A stretch of DNA of 64,000 nucleotides, from positions 1,116,001-1,180,000 of the forward strand of contig NZ_CAJGZV010000001.1 of the NCBI RefSeq assembly GCF_904846065.1, written 5' to 3'. The position numbers were made by a program, and so were the translations under genes. The number at the start of each line of letters is the position of its first letter. Position 1 is the first letter of the stretch. The notes below the pieces were generated by a model, which was given only the letters and a program-made list of their open reading frames with translations, had not been told where the DNA came from and made no database searches. This document shows, piece after piece, positions 55,467-64,000 of this stretch. This stretch comes from Psychrobacter immobilis (GTDB taxonomy: Bacteria; Pseudomonadota; Gammaproteobacteria; Pseudomonadales; Moraxellaceae).

Positions 55467-57743
55467 TTAATAGCTCTCAGTTATCTTAACTCGGATTTTA
55501 GTAAGGTTAGAATTCTCGAATAGTTTATAAAAAGCAAATACAGTATTGGTGCTATTACCCACAAAGTCTTTACCCTTTGAGCTTCCTAGTAAAATACAGC
55601 CGTCGGTATCCTTTGGGTAATTTCCAATATGTATTAATATATACCTGTCAGCAGGAACATCATCATTGAAAAGAACAAAAGCTTTCCCCAAAGAACGATT
55701 TAGCTTTGTTTCATGCCATTTCACTTTATAAACTCCTGTAGGAACTCTTTTGCGCATATTCCTAGTAGTAGTATCAGGACCTGGTCTTTCTAGTACAAAG
55801 CCGTCGAAGTTATAATTTGGAATGGAAAGGGTGCCTACTGTTGATTGGGAGTTTTGACTAGTTCTATTAATAATTATCTCAACCGTAGAGCCCTCTAATG
55901 ATGAAGTAGGAGGTTGTATTTTTTGACATTCATTAACTCGGAACACCTTTAAGCATTTTTTAAAGTGATCTATTCTATCTTTTCGAGATGGAGTATTTTC
56001 ATTAACAATATCAACCGTCTCTTCAAAATTTGATACTGTCGGGCCTTTATTAGCAATCTTATAAATTTTATTGTTATACCAGTAAGCCATAGAAGCCACT
56101 GTTCCCTCTTCAATATCATTTATATTGATAGCAGTAATTTCTCTATTAAAGTCTGGAACTCTTTCTCTAATAGCTACATTTATTGGATCATATTTGTCTC
56201 TTCCAGTAATCTGTATAATTCCTCTACCTCTATACTTCCATCCATCACCAGACTCTACATTCCCATTACCTAAGCGGTTTGCATACGCGATATTTGCTAT
56301 CATCTCTTGGTTTGCAGGTTTTCCATTATATCTTCCATAAATTTTAGATAAAGATTCATTACCCCTAAAAGCTTTAAATGGGCTTTTCAAAAGTTTTTTG
56401 CCATTACTCGTAATAGTTGCAGTTCTATACAGATTTTCCCAACTATAATTTAAACTTTCTCCATTTTTTATATTAAATTTATTTCCGACTTCTTCCATTA
56501 TGTGAGCAAAGAAAAAAGCTTTATTTAAACAGTTATCCATCAGAAAATTTGAATTTACACTATTAAAGGCATCAATACATATCTTTAATTTTTTCGCTGT
56601 ATCAGGGTCCTGTGAAAATATAAAATGCAGCTCATCAAGAGTCAGTGTTTGACATCTTGGGCAACCATCCGTGGTCACATCAAACTTCGGCGTTCCAGTC
56701 TGACCTCTATCTTCACTTGCTTGTGTTTTAATAGGATTTGATGGTTGCTTAGATTGTGATGAATTAGCAGAGTCAGAGTTATCTGATTCTTCATTGTTCT
56801 TTCTTTGGGTTGGCTTACTTGGAAAAGAACGAGGACTATCTGCTGATTCTCCCTCTTTAGTACCACTAACGGCATCATTGAAATCTTCAAACCCTTCTTT
56901 AAGACTGTCAGCTGCTTCTTTAAGGGCTTCTTGCCCTCTATCGATCAGTCCTTTTTCTTCATTATTAGGGCTATTAGAATTAGAGTTACTAGATGAATTT
57001 GGAGGAGTCGAGGGCTTCGCTGTCGGTTCAGCAGTAGAAGGGCGGGCTGAACTAATATCACGCAGCTTAATCGTCTGCCCAGATTTTAGTTTCTTAGGGT
57101 CTGTTATGCCATTGAGTCGTTTTAAATCTGCAACCGATACTCCACTTCTTGCTGATATACCTGAAAGGGTTTCATTTTTTCCTACGGTATGTTCATTTTT
57201 TAGTGATAAGTCACCATCTTTAGAACTATTTTGGGGACTTGAATCTGTGGAGGTTTTTTGCCTTGCTTTTGTGGGTGGTAATTTTAAAAAGTCCTTTGGT
57301 CGTATTTTGTAAGGCTCTTTTAAATTATTAAGTTGGGCTATTTGCTGCCACTTTACTCCATATATTTTGGCAATAGAGGATAAAGTTTCTTCAGCTTCAA
57401 CTTCGTGAGTTTTTCTTAAATAGTCTCCTGCAGACCCTTCGAACATTTTAAGTTTAAATTTGTGCTTTGCAAAAGGAGCTTGCGCTTCGAATGTCATTTC
57501 CCTAATAGGTACGATAAGGTCTTTTATGATACTTACCATTGAACCATTACGAGGATCTTTTATAGATATATTAACGAGTGTACCTGCTGGTCTGGTTATC
57601 CATACCGTATATCCTCCAGCTATAGACGTTCCTGAACAAGCGGTTCGTCCATTTATCGTTACTATATGGTACAAGCCTTCCAGTGGCATTTTATACAAAT
57701 CTACAAACTTTATTCTGAATTTTATAATTTTAGTATTACTCAC
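55467..57743 (-). CDS. LysM-GH19-DUF5675 protein, probable T6SS peptidoglycan hydrolase effector
   Basis: 758 residues. A beta-rich N-terminal domain (about 1-100), LysM 1 (113-156), LysM 2 (185-228), a Ser/Asn/Pro linker (230-345) and a chitinase/lysozyme GH19 domain (about 365-602). In GH19, H414 and E417/E418 sit in AHIMEEVGNKF and the signature KYRGRGIIQITGRDKY is at 503-518. A C-terminal DUF5675 domain (about 633-755) has GFVLERPGPDT, VPTGVYKV and HIGNYPKDTDGCILLG. No signal peptide, so export would be by T6SS. Encoded in the vgrG unit with lipoprotein genes on both sides. Confidence 0.78.
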   Translation of the reverse strand: MSNTKIIKFRIKFVDLYKMPLEGLYHIVTINGRTACSGTSIAGGYTVWITRPAGTLVNISIKDPRNGSMVSIIKDLIVPIREMTFEAQAPFAKHKFKLKMFEGSAGDYLRKTHEVEAEETLSSIAKIYGVKWQQIAQLNNLKEPYKIRPKDFLKLPPTKARQKTSTDSSPQNSSKDGDLSLKNEHTVGKNETLSGISARSGVSVADLKRLNGITDPKKLKSGQTIKLRDISSARPSTAEPTAKPSTPPNSSSNSNSNSPNNEEKGLIDRGQEALKEAADSLKEGFEDFNDAVSGTKEGESADSPRSFPSKPTQRKNNEESDNSDSANSSQSKQPSNPIKTQASEDRGQTGTPKFDVTTDGCPRCQTLTLDELHFIFSQDPDTAKKLKICIDAFNSVNSNFLMDNCLNKAFFFAHIMEEVGNKFNIKNGESLNYSWENLYRTATITSNGKKLLKSPFKAFRGNESLSKIYGRYNGKPANQEMIANIAYANRLGNGNVESGDGWKYRGRGIIQITGRDKYDPINVAIRERVPDFNREITAININDIEEGTVASMAYWYNNKIYKIANKGPTVSNFEETVDIVNENTPSRKDRIDHFKKCLKVFRVNECQKIQPPTSSLEGSTVEIIINRTSQNSQSTVGTLSIPNYNFDGFVLERPGPDTTTRNMRKRVPTGVYKVKWHETKLNRSLGKAFVLFNDDVPADRYILIHIGNYPKDTDGCILLGSSKGKDFVGNSTNTVFAFYKLFENSNLTKIRVKITESY

Positions 57744-57833
57744 GCATTAGACTCCTGCGATTTTTTATAGAAAATTAATTAGTAAATCTATAGTGGATAA
57801 ATTTTTTAAATCAGTAGCACTACTATCAGATTA

Positions 57834-58577
57834 TTAATAGTAAATCCACTGACTATCTACTTTATCACCGTCAATGGTTGTCAAGTAATAGTAAGTTGGT
57901 ACTGAGGTATTGACCGTGATGAAGTAGTAGTTTTTATTATTATGAATAGCTACTTGATTAATATACATGGAATACTCTTTAGGCTCGTATTCGTCCACAC
58001 AAGCAACATTGTCGTACTGATCAATAGAACAGTCGACGTTTCGATTTTCAGAAATTCTAGAAGGAATACTATCTACTATTTTTTTTAAATGCTTATCTGC
58101 TATAGGTATAAATTTGCTATTTTTATATTTGTCATTCAATGCAATAATATTTGAGTCATTAGTGATATCTTTGATTAGAATACAAGCTCTTTTTCTTGTT
58201 AATAATATATTTCGATCACTATTTGCAATGTTTGATGTCTCTCTTAGATCATAGGTTATTAGATCGTTACAATTGCTGATTTCAATCTTTCGGTCTAAAT
58301 AATCAATATCTTTGAATTCGCCATCAATGAACTTGTCAATAAAAGTTAATTGATTATCTTTTTTTATTGGTTTTATGAATCCTGCCGTAAGTTCATTAAT
58401 ATTATAAATAGAAGTATTTTCGATTGAATTGCCACTATCTAAATTTGAAGATAAAGAATCTTCTATGCTTGTAAAAGTATTAGGAATAGGCTCAATACTA
58501 TCAGGTAGTATTTTCATACATCCTGATCCAAAAGCTAGTACAAACGATGAGGCAACCAAAATTAAAAAAGGTTTCAT
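57834..58577 (-). CDS. lipoprotein abutting vgrG, candidate immunity to the VgrG lysozyme
   Basis: 247-residue predicted lipoprotein (LAFGSGC, Cys 20), with no recognised domain. It has paired cysteines downstream (ISNCNDL, RACILI, VDCSI, VACVDE) that could form disulfides. Its ATG directly follows the vgrG stop without a gap. Periplasmic location, no homology to catalytic families and tight linkage to an evolved VgrG with a lysozyme tail make immunity the best guess. Confidence 0.62.
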   Translation of the reverse strand: MKPFLILVASSFVLAFGSGCMKILPDSIEPIPNTFTSIEDSLSSNLDSGNSIENTSIYNINELTAGFIKPIKKDNQLTFIDKFIDGEFKDIDYLDRKIEISNCNDLITYDLRETSNIANSDRNILLTRKRACILIKDITNDSNIIALNDKYKNSKFIPIADKHLKKIVDSIPSRISENRNVDCSIDQYDNVACVDEYEPKEYSMYINQVAIHNNKNYYFITVNTSVPTYYYLTTIDGDKVDSQWIYY

Positions 58578-61500
58578 TTACTGTCTCAATTTCTGTTGTT
58601 GATCGGCTAGCAATAAAAGCTCTCTTACGTGCACATTTCTAGAATTACGAAGTTGTGGTCTATTTGATTCAGTAGCAGCAGATGCGAAATCTTTATTCTT
58701 AAGATGTCTATTAAAACTAGGAAATTTCGAAATACCTGTGCTAGATATCCCTAAGTTATAAGCCATATCTAAAATAGCTTCTTGAGCTGGGACTGGATAA
58801 TTATCAAACTCTGAAAATGCTTCTCGAGCAGAATCGAGATTACCCTGAATATGAGCGAGTGTTATTGCTTTTGCATCTTCTTCTGTCATACGAATTGTTG
58901 TCAAAGATTCAAAATAAGATGCTCGACTATTGTTTCTACCGTGAACCGAATTGTAAACTATACGCCACGCTTGTTTTATTTGAACATCGGTTGCTGATAC
59001 ATTTCCGATATAAAAAGGATATTTTGTCGCTTCATCCGCAGACGACAGCATTTTGCCATAGCCTACGGTTACAAGGCTTTTAGGTTCGGCGCTATCAAGA
59101 TACATGTGATTGTAGAAGCCTTCCTCTTTTACAATTGCTTCAAAGACTTTGTTTAAGTCTAGGTCGTCAGCCTGCTCTAAAGCTAAATCATTCACATCTT
59201 CCTCTTCAGAAATATACGATACGCCCCAGTCGGTATCTCTAAAGCCCACATAGGCTTCAACCTCTTCTTCTTTATCACTAATAACTGGTGCGGTACGTCC
59301 ATGCTCATCTAATGCACCTTCTATCAGTTGCCCATCAGGTCGTAGCATCTGGAACTCGATATCTTCAAAATTGTGCTGATAAAACAAATCATAAACATCT
59401 AGCTTATTACTAAACAGTGGAACAGTTTCAGGCATCATCGGTAATGAATAATTAGCTCTTGCCCCACCCACCAAACCCTTCTTCACCGCTTTGATCTTAA
59501 TCGTCCCCGGACACACCAGCTTAATCCCGCTGTCATCGATCGTAATCGACGCTCCTGCTGACGTTTGCAGCTTGATCCGCTTAGGACTCGACACATTCAC
59601 CTGTCCTGACGCGCTACCAATCGTCATACCTTGCTGAGAGTGCAATTGCAACTCACCGCCTTGTGCCTGTACCGCCAGTGGCTCTCTATTGGCGCTGATA
59701 TGTAAGCCTGATAGATCAACTTGACCACCAACCCCAGAGAGCGAGTCAATCGTATTTGCCGTCAGCGTATAATTGCATGCCACCACATCCGACTGGGTGC
59801 TGCCTGATTGTCTGACGATTGTTTTCGCCGTCCATAGGGTATTACTTGCTGACGCTAAGATACTGTCTTTACTGACCAGCATCACATCAGCAGCGCCCAA
59901 TACTTCCGTATTTAGCGTCTCATCGATGATTTGTGCGCTGGTTTTAAACGCTTTTATCGATTGATTGGCGGTCTGCATGGCTGTCGTGGATTGCAAATGT
60001 GCCTGCTTGGTCTCTTGAAAGGTCTCACTCAGCTCAGCTCCTAAGCCTAATTGCCGCTGTCCTGCATCATTGACCCAAGCAGACTCGTGCTCGCTTTGAC
60101 TATGTCTGATATCAAAGGTGGATAGCAGTACACCGGTATCACCAGTGATTTGCAAGCCATGATCGCTTGCCAGATTAATCCCTTGACCACTGGTTGATGA
60201 TTGATGATTACTATAACGATGACGCAGTACGCCAAGCTCAAGCACGTGCTCATCAGGGGCAAAGGTGGCGCTAGAAGTGATGGTTGGTGTCTCAGCATTG
60301 GCACGTGATCCTGTATTCACCGACCACTGCATTCCTATCTGGTTGGGCGTATCATCAAAGCTTAGGGTCACTTCAGAATCAGACGTCAGCCCATATTGAG
60401 CAATACCAGAGATCCAACCACTGTGAGTATCATCTTCACTAATTTGCGAATGACCCAAACCACCACCATGCCATCTAGGGGACGCGCCGCCTTGTAAGTT
60501 ATGTCGATTAGATAAGCCTGCATCACGAGTGGTGATGTCTTTGTCATCGACATCGCCCATACCGATACCGTCATAAAACGATCTACTAATCACAGGACTG
60601 TCTATATCACCGTACCAATGGTTAAGCAGTACCGACTGTCCCAGCCTTGGCGCAAACTGCCAACCATGAGTGCTACCCGATGACAGCTGCAATGAGCGCA
60701 GTGGCGGGGTAGTGCCGTCATCGTGAGGGCTGATACCTGAGTAGACAGGCGTAGTAATAGTTTGCTGTAGATTGTCAGTGCTGACACTTGAGTCATAGCT
60801 GGGGGAAGCTGATAAACCTGTGTCACCAGTACGAGCTTGGGCGAGACCCGTGTAAGTGCTACTGGCAAATGATAAAGAACTGGGATAAGGGCAATAAGGA
60901 ATAGCAGCGTCAAGTAACGTCGCTGATAACCAAACCCCAGTATCGCGGGCGATGTCAAAACCATGATCGGGTATTGAAAAGTGATTGTGATTCATTGCAT
61001 GACAGCGCATATGCTGAGCAGTGCGCTGTAACCACTGTTTGATAAATATTTGATGATGGTATGAAACGCTATCGTTGTCAGGCTCAATACCGATTAAGGT
61101 AACCGCGATACAATGCGTCGATAAGCTGCCAATAGAGGGTAGGTTATTGATACTCACTGGACTACTGACGCTCAGACCACGCAGGGCACCCGTCGCTTGA
61201 TAAGTTTCGCGCTGACAGCGATTCGCAGATATCCATTGCTGTGCAAGATGAGCAGCGGCATCATTGCTGTGCACGCGAGACGGCGCACCAATTAATACCG
61301 TCGTGTCATCTATCGCAAGCAGTGACTCATCTACTGCTTGACCTTCATAAATAGTATCTGCCGCCAACCCATCTGCTCGTACTATTACCCTATCACTACC
61401 AAGTTGCTGCGACCTCATTTGTAGCGTATGGACACTATCTTGACCTGATTGTACGGATGATTGGGCATAACTATAGGTCAGCGGTATGAGCTCGCCTGTA

Positions 61501-62108
61501 TCTAAACCATCAACCAACCACCACGTGCCAAGCTCATCGACGGAATTCCCTGACACCCATAAAGTCGATATACCAATATCAGCGAGCAGTCCAGTGATGA
61601 ATTCATAGTCGCTGACGTCCGACTGGGTGCGCATGGATAAAGGTGCCGATAAACGCGCTGACGATTCATCATCTGATGACAAAAGAGACGCAGATATTTG
61701 CCAATTTAAATCGTAATCACTAAGGATGGTGGTAATAATATCGAGCGTCGATTGATTGATAAAGCTGCGGGTATGTATCGACTGTGCCAACTGCCAATCG
61801 GGGCTAACAACTTCTAAAGTATAAAAGTGCATCGCGCCATCAGATTGCTGATAACGGATGCTTCGTATCAGCCCAGTACGACAGCTAGCGGTACGATCAG
61901 CGGAAAACGTGGTTAAGCATATCGGAGTATTGATTAATGATAAACAAGCGTTCGATTCGATAAAATTATAACCAAACACTAGTATGTCAATAATATCGGT
62001 TCGATTAATACTACTTGCACCGCAAAACGCAACAGGGTAAAAGGTGTTTATCGTTGAATTATCAGTATGAACGGTAATATTATGTAGACGATTGGTCTTA
62101 GAAGGCAT
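58578..62108 (-). CDS. vgrG: evolved VgrG with C-terminal lysozyme domain
   Basis: T6SS spike protein of about 1176 residues. The first ~520 residues are the gp27/gp5-like body. A DUF2345 region (about 740-920; NVSSPKRIKLQTSAGASITI, DDSGIKLVCPGTIKIKA) follows. The last 194 residues are a GH24-type lysozyme: E996 in KEEGF, D1005 in YLDS and T1014 in VTVGYGKML match the Glu-Asp-Thr arrangement of phage lysozymes. The start at 62108 (MPSKTNRLHNITVH) is chosen because the upstream 43 codons are hydrophobic and not VgrG-like; its ribosome-binding site is weak. Divergent from the tss genes. Confidence 0.88.
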   Translation of the reverse strand: MPSKTNRLHNITVHTDNSTINTFYPVAFCGASSINRTDIIDILVFGYNFIESNACLSLINTPICLTTFSADRTASCRTGLIRSIRYQQSDGAMHFYTLEVVSPDWQLAQSIHTRSFINQSTLDIITTILSDYDLNWQISASLLSSDDESSARLSAPLSMRTQSDVSDYEFITGLLADIGISTLWVSGNSVDELGTWWLVDGLDTGELIPLTYSYAQSSVQSGQDSVHTLQMRSQQLGSDRVIVRADGLAADTIYEGQAVDESLLAIDDTTVLIGAPSRVHSNDAAAHLAQQWISANRCQRETYQATGALRGLSVSSPVSINNLPSIGSLSTHCIAVTLIGIEPDNDSVSYHHQIFIKQWLQRTAQHMRCHAMNHNHFSIPDHGFDIARDTGVWLSATLLDAAIPYCPYPSSLSFASSTYTGLAQARTGDTGLSASPSYDSSVSTDNLQQTITTPVYSGISPHDDGTTPPLRSLQLSSGSTHGWQFAPRLGQSVLLNHWYGDIDSPVISRSFYDGIGMGDVDDKDITTRDAGLSNRHNLQGGASPRWHGGGLGHSQISEDDTHSGWISGIAQYGLTSDSEVTLSFDDTPNQIGMQWSVNTGSRANAETPTITSSATFAPDEHVLELGVLRHRYSNHQSSTSGQGINLASDHGLQITGDTGVLLSTFDIRHSQSEHESAWVNDAGQRQLGLGAELSETFQETKQAHLQSTTAMQTANQSIKAFKTSAQIIDETLNTEVLGAADVMLVSKDSILASASNTLWTAKTIVRQSGSTQSDVVACNYTLTANTIDSLSGVGGQVDLSGLHISANREPLAVQAQGGELQLHSQQGMTIGSASGQVNVSSPKRIKLQTSAGASITIDDSGIKLVCPGTIKIKAVKKGLVGGARANYSLPMMPETVPLFSNKLDVYDLFYQHNFEDIEFQMLRPDGQLIEGALDEHGRTAPVISDKEEEVEAYVGFRDTDWGVSYISEEEDVNDLALEQADDLDLNKVFEAIVKEEGFYNHMYLDSAEPKSLVTVGYGKMLSSADEATKYPFYIGNVSATDVQIKQAWRIVYNSVHGRNNSRASYFESLTTIRMTEEDAKAITLAHIQGNLDSAREAFSEFDNYPVPAQEAILDMAYNLGISSTGISKFPSFNRHLKNKDFASAATESNRPQLRNSRNVHVRELLLLADQQQKLRQ

Positions 62109-62323
62109 AAGAAGGGTACCGTTACTGCTTATTTTATACCAAGAAAATGGCTTGAATGGGTGACTTACTAAATTATTTATTAAGAAAAGTATAGAGTTTA
62201 TTGAAATATTGTCAAGTATATGTATAATCAACCTCATTGATTTTTTATAATTAATGAACTTTAGTTATATTTATTTCTTTTAAAAATCTATCCTTTTATA
62301 TTTTTAGTGATGATACTGTTGTT

Positions 62324-62770
62324 ATGAATCCTATTTATCGTACTAAACTTGCCACCGCAGGTCTGCTATCAGTCTTACTTAGCGCGTCTTTATTGACAGC
62401 GGGTTGTGGCACCACTGCTCAGAAAAATGTACAAACCACGGTCAGCAAACCAATAGTGAAGCAGTTGAGTGAACCTTCGCTTGCCTATTTGTCAAACGGC
62501 AATAAACTTAGCAGTGAAGCGTGGATGACTATTGCCAAAAATAACTATGAAAAAAAACGCTATGCACGGGCATTGAGAGCAGCTAATGAAGCTCTAAGCG
62601 TTGATAATGAAAGGCTTGATGCACGTCAGCTTGCCATGCTCTCAGCAGTTAAAGTAATGGAAAGTAATATTGATGCTTATCACGATAATAGTTTGATGAA
62701 TAGTGGTGATAAGGCAACACTGAATGAAGCGCTCACCAATATCACCACTTTAGTTAACGCGTCTAATTAA
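62324..62770 (+). CDS. small lipoprotein next to T6SS genes
   Basis: 148 residues with lipobox LLTAGC (Cys 28) and a helical, TPR-like body (NNYEKKRYARALRAANEAL, SVDNERLDARQLAML). Possibly an accessory of the T6SS membrane complex; it is not clearly TssJ, which has a beta-sandwich fold. Eight bases or fewer separate it from the next frame's earliest start. Confidence 0.65.
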   Translation: MNPIYRTKLATAGLLSVLLSASLLTAGCGTTAQKNVQTTVSKPIVKQLSEPSLAYLSNGNKLSSEAWMTIAKNNYEKKRYARALRAANEALSVDNERLDARQLAMLSAVKVMESNIDAYHDNSLMNSGDKATLNEALTNITTLVNASN

Positions 62771-62831
62771 AATAATTTTGAGCAGGCACATGTATTTATC
62801 TCACACCAATAATGGCGAGCACCGACTTACA

Positions 62832-63569
62832 ATGACCAGTATCAGAAGCAATATTAGAGTCAGTTTTACGCTATCCAAAGCGTTTTTGGCAGGTCTGTTC
62901 ATCATGGGTTCAGCAATGACTACCGCTCATAGTGAGCTTGTCATACAAGAGAAAGACCCCGGTTCTAGCATCATAAATCAATTTTCGGCACTCAAAAATG
63001 CTGATGCAAAATCACCGCAACTGCATCAACTGGTTACGGATTTGAATCAAAGAGTATCTCGCAATCCTAATGACTCGCTAGCATGGGAGATTTTGGCGCA
63101 GATTTATTCTAACAATGGCTATCATGCTTATGCTGTTTATGCAGCCAGTGAAGCCATTGATCTGGGTCAAAGCACTGCTAAGCTAAAAAAGATACTACTC
63201 AATAGCAGCGCTATCGTCTCCCAAAGCCAACTGCAGTCAGATTATCTCACTGATGAAGTGGACGCAGCGTTTTTGAAGGAGTATCAGTACGCTTTAAGTA
63301 AAATATATGGTGATATCTATGTTTTCAATTACGATGAGTCTTTGCCGAAACCACCAGCGCCAGTCGTCAAGCCTAGAAGCGGTAAATCAGGCACTAAATC
63401 AAAACCTCAGCCCCAGGTGTCTGTAAAAAAAGCATCGAAGTCTATGAAAAAACCAGCCGTAAAAAAACCGCCACGACCACCAAAAGTTAAGCCTGTTACT
63501 AAACCTTCACCTACCAAAAAAAGTAACGCCAAATCGACTGATCCATTCAGTATATTGCGTTCAAACTAG
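62832..63569 (+). CDS. periplasmic T6SS-associated protein with Lys/Pro-rich tail
   Basis: About 245 residues: a signal peptide (VSFTLSKAFLAGLFIMGSAM, cleavage near TAHS), a TPR-like helical middle (ETNDSLAWEILAQIYSNNGY-type helices) and a ~70-residue C-terminal tail very rich in Lys and Pro (KKPAVKKPPRPPKVKPV). Starts at 62790 or a TTG at 62778 are alternatives. Located directly upstream of tssB, the position held in Acinetobacter by the accessory gene asaA; homology to it is not established. Confidence 0.6.
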   Translation: MTSIRSNIRVSFTLSKAFLAGLFIMGSAMTTAHSELVIQEKDPGSSIINQFSALKNADAKSPQLHQLVTDLNQRVSRNPNDSLAWEILAQIYSNNGYHAYAVYAASEAIDLGQSTAKLKKILLNSSAIVSQSQLQSDYLTDEVDAAFLKEYQYALSKIYGDIYVFNYDESLPKPPAPVVKPRSGKSGTKSKPQPQVSVKKASKSMKKPAVKKPPRPPKVKPVTKPSPTKKSNAKSTDPFSILRSN

Positions 63570-63590
63570 ACATTGCTGAGGTAACTTATT

Positions 63591-64000
63591 ATGGCAAAGC
63601 AAGACAGTGTACAAAAGAAACTCGCAAAAGTACGTGCGCCTCGGGTGCATCTGACTTATGACGTTGAAGTAGGCGATGCGATCGAAACCAAAGAAATTCC
63701 TTTTGTCGTTGGCGTTTTGGGAGAGTTTTCAGGAGATTCAACCCTTGAACAACCACGCTTTAAAGACAAAAAGTTTGTCGAAGTAGATTTAGATACCTTT
63801 GATGAGGTGATGTCAGGTCTAGCACCGCGTGCGACCTTTCGAGTAAGCAATGACTTGAGTGATAAAGGCGGCGAATTCGCGGTTGATTTGGCATTCAATA
63901 GTATCAACGATTTTCGTCCTGAAGCGGTTGCTGATCAGATTGAGCCACTAAAGCAATTGGTACAAGCACGAGATCGCTTAGCAGATTTACGCAACAAAAT
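63591..64000 (+). CDS. tssB: T6SS contractile sheath small subunit TssB (partial)
   Basis: First 136 codons of TssB/VipA, cut by the window end. It begins MAKQDSVQKKLAKVRAPRVH and contains the family hallmark ETKEIPFVVGVLGEFSG, then RFKDKKFVEVDLDTFDEVM and LAFNSINDFRPEAVADQI. TssB pairs with TssC (expected next, outside the window) to form the contractile sheath. GAGGTAA ribosome-binding site. Confidence 0.95.
   Translation, partial: MAKQDSVQKKLAKVRAPRVHLTYDVEVGDAIETKEIPFVVGVLGEFSGDSTLEQPRFKDKKFVEVDLDTFDEVMSGLAPRATFRVSNDLSDKGGEFAVDLAFNSINDFRPEAVADQIEPLKQLVQARDRLADLRNK

Overview
The window looks like a chromosomal segment of a Moraxellaceae gammaproteobacterium, most probably Psychrobacter. 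This is inferred from the gene orders prmA / zinc-ribbon DUF3426 protein / fis / purH and lysC / csrA, a CsrA with a long acidic tail, a tmRNA coding the tag ANDENYALAA, and moderately AT-rich DNA. No database search was possible, so product names rest on motifs and family knowledge.

Bases 1-41600 are core chromosome. A complete isc operon (iscR-iscS-iscU-iscA-hscB-hscA-fdx, minus strand) has a readable sigma-70 promoter overlapped by an IscR type-1 site, and a strong internal hairpin between iscU and iscA. Then come an SCP2-like membrane protein, hupB, ppiD, purH, fis, a DUF3426 protein, prmA, a TPR lipoprotein with mrcB, a ccoI-type copper ATPase, a Bax-inhibitor-1 family protein, nadK, a DUF1315 protein, a HopJ-like protein, csrA, lysC, alaS, a DUF389 membrane protein, an L,D-transpeptidase, prmB, aroC (preceded by four perfect 20-bp tandem repeats), a CreB/CreC-like two-component system and a carboxylesterase.

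At 41234-41611 lies ssrA (tmRNA), which is the attachment site of a mobile island. A tyrosine integrase follows, then an unidentified gene and a tightly overlapping cassette: AlpA-like regulator, four or five unknown small proteins, a 41-codon basic peptide gene and a DUF3987 P-loop protein. After these come two repeat arrays that resemble replication iterons, separated by a RelE/HigA toxin-antitoxin pair that is bracketed by near-identical terminators. The island ends at 50605-50621 with a 17-bp copy of the ssrA 3' end. A second, decayed layer (50622-52665) holds a GerMN-like lipoprotein, an integrase fragment with a stop, an alanine-rich secreted protein and a transposase tail. It ends in a third copy of the ssrA 3' end plus a second copy of the presumed ssrA terminator, so the site was probably used at least twice.

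From 52772 to the right edge is a type VI secretion region. A divergent minus-strand unit starts with a VgrG carrying a C-terminal lysozyme domain, directly abutted by a lipoprotein gene. Next is a LysM-LysM-GH19-DUF5675 protein, directly abutted by an SH3b lipoprotein and then a MORN-like/SH3b lipoprotein. This reads as two peptidoglycan-attacking effectors, each followed by candidate periplasmic immunity lipoproteins. On the plus strand a lipoprotein, a secreted protein with a Lys/Pro-rich tail and tssB (cut by the window end) begin what is probably the structural T6SS cluster.
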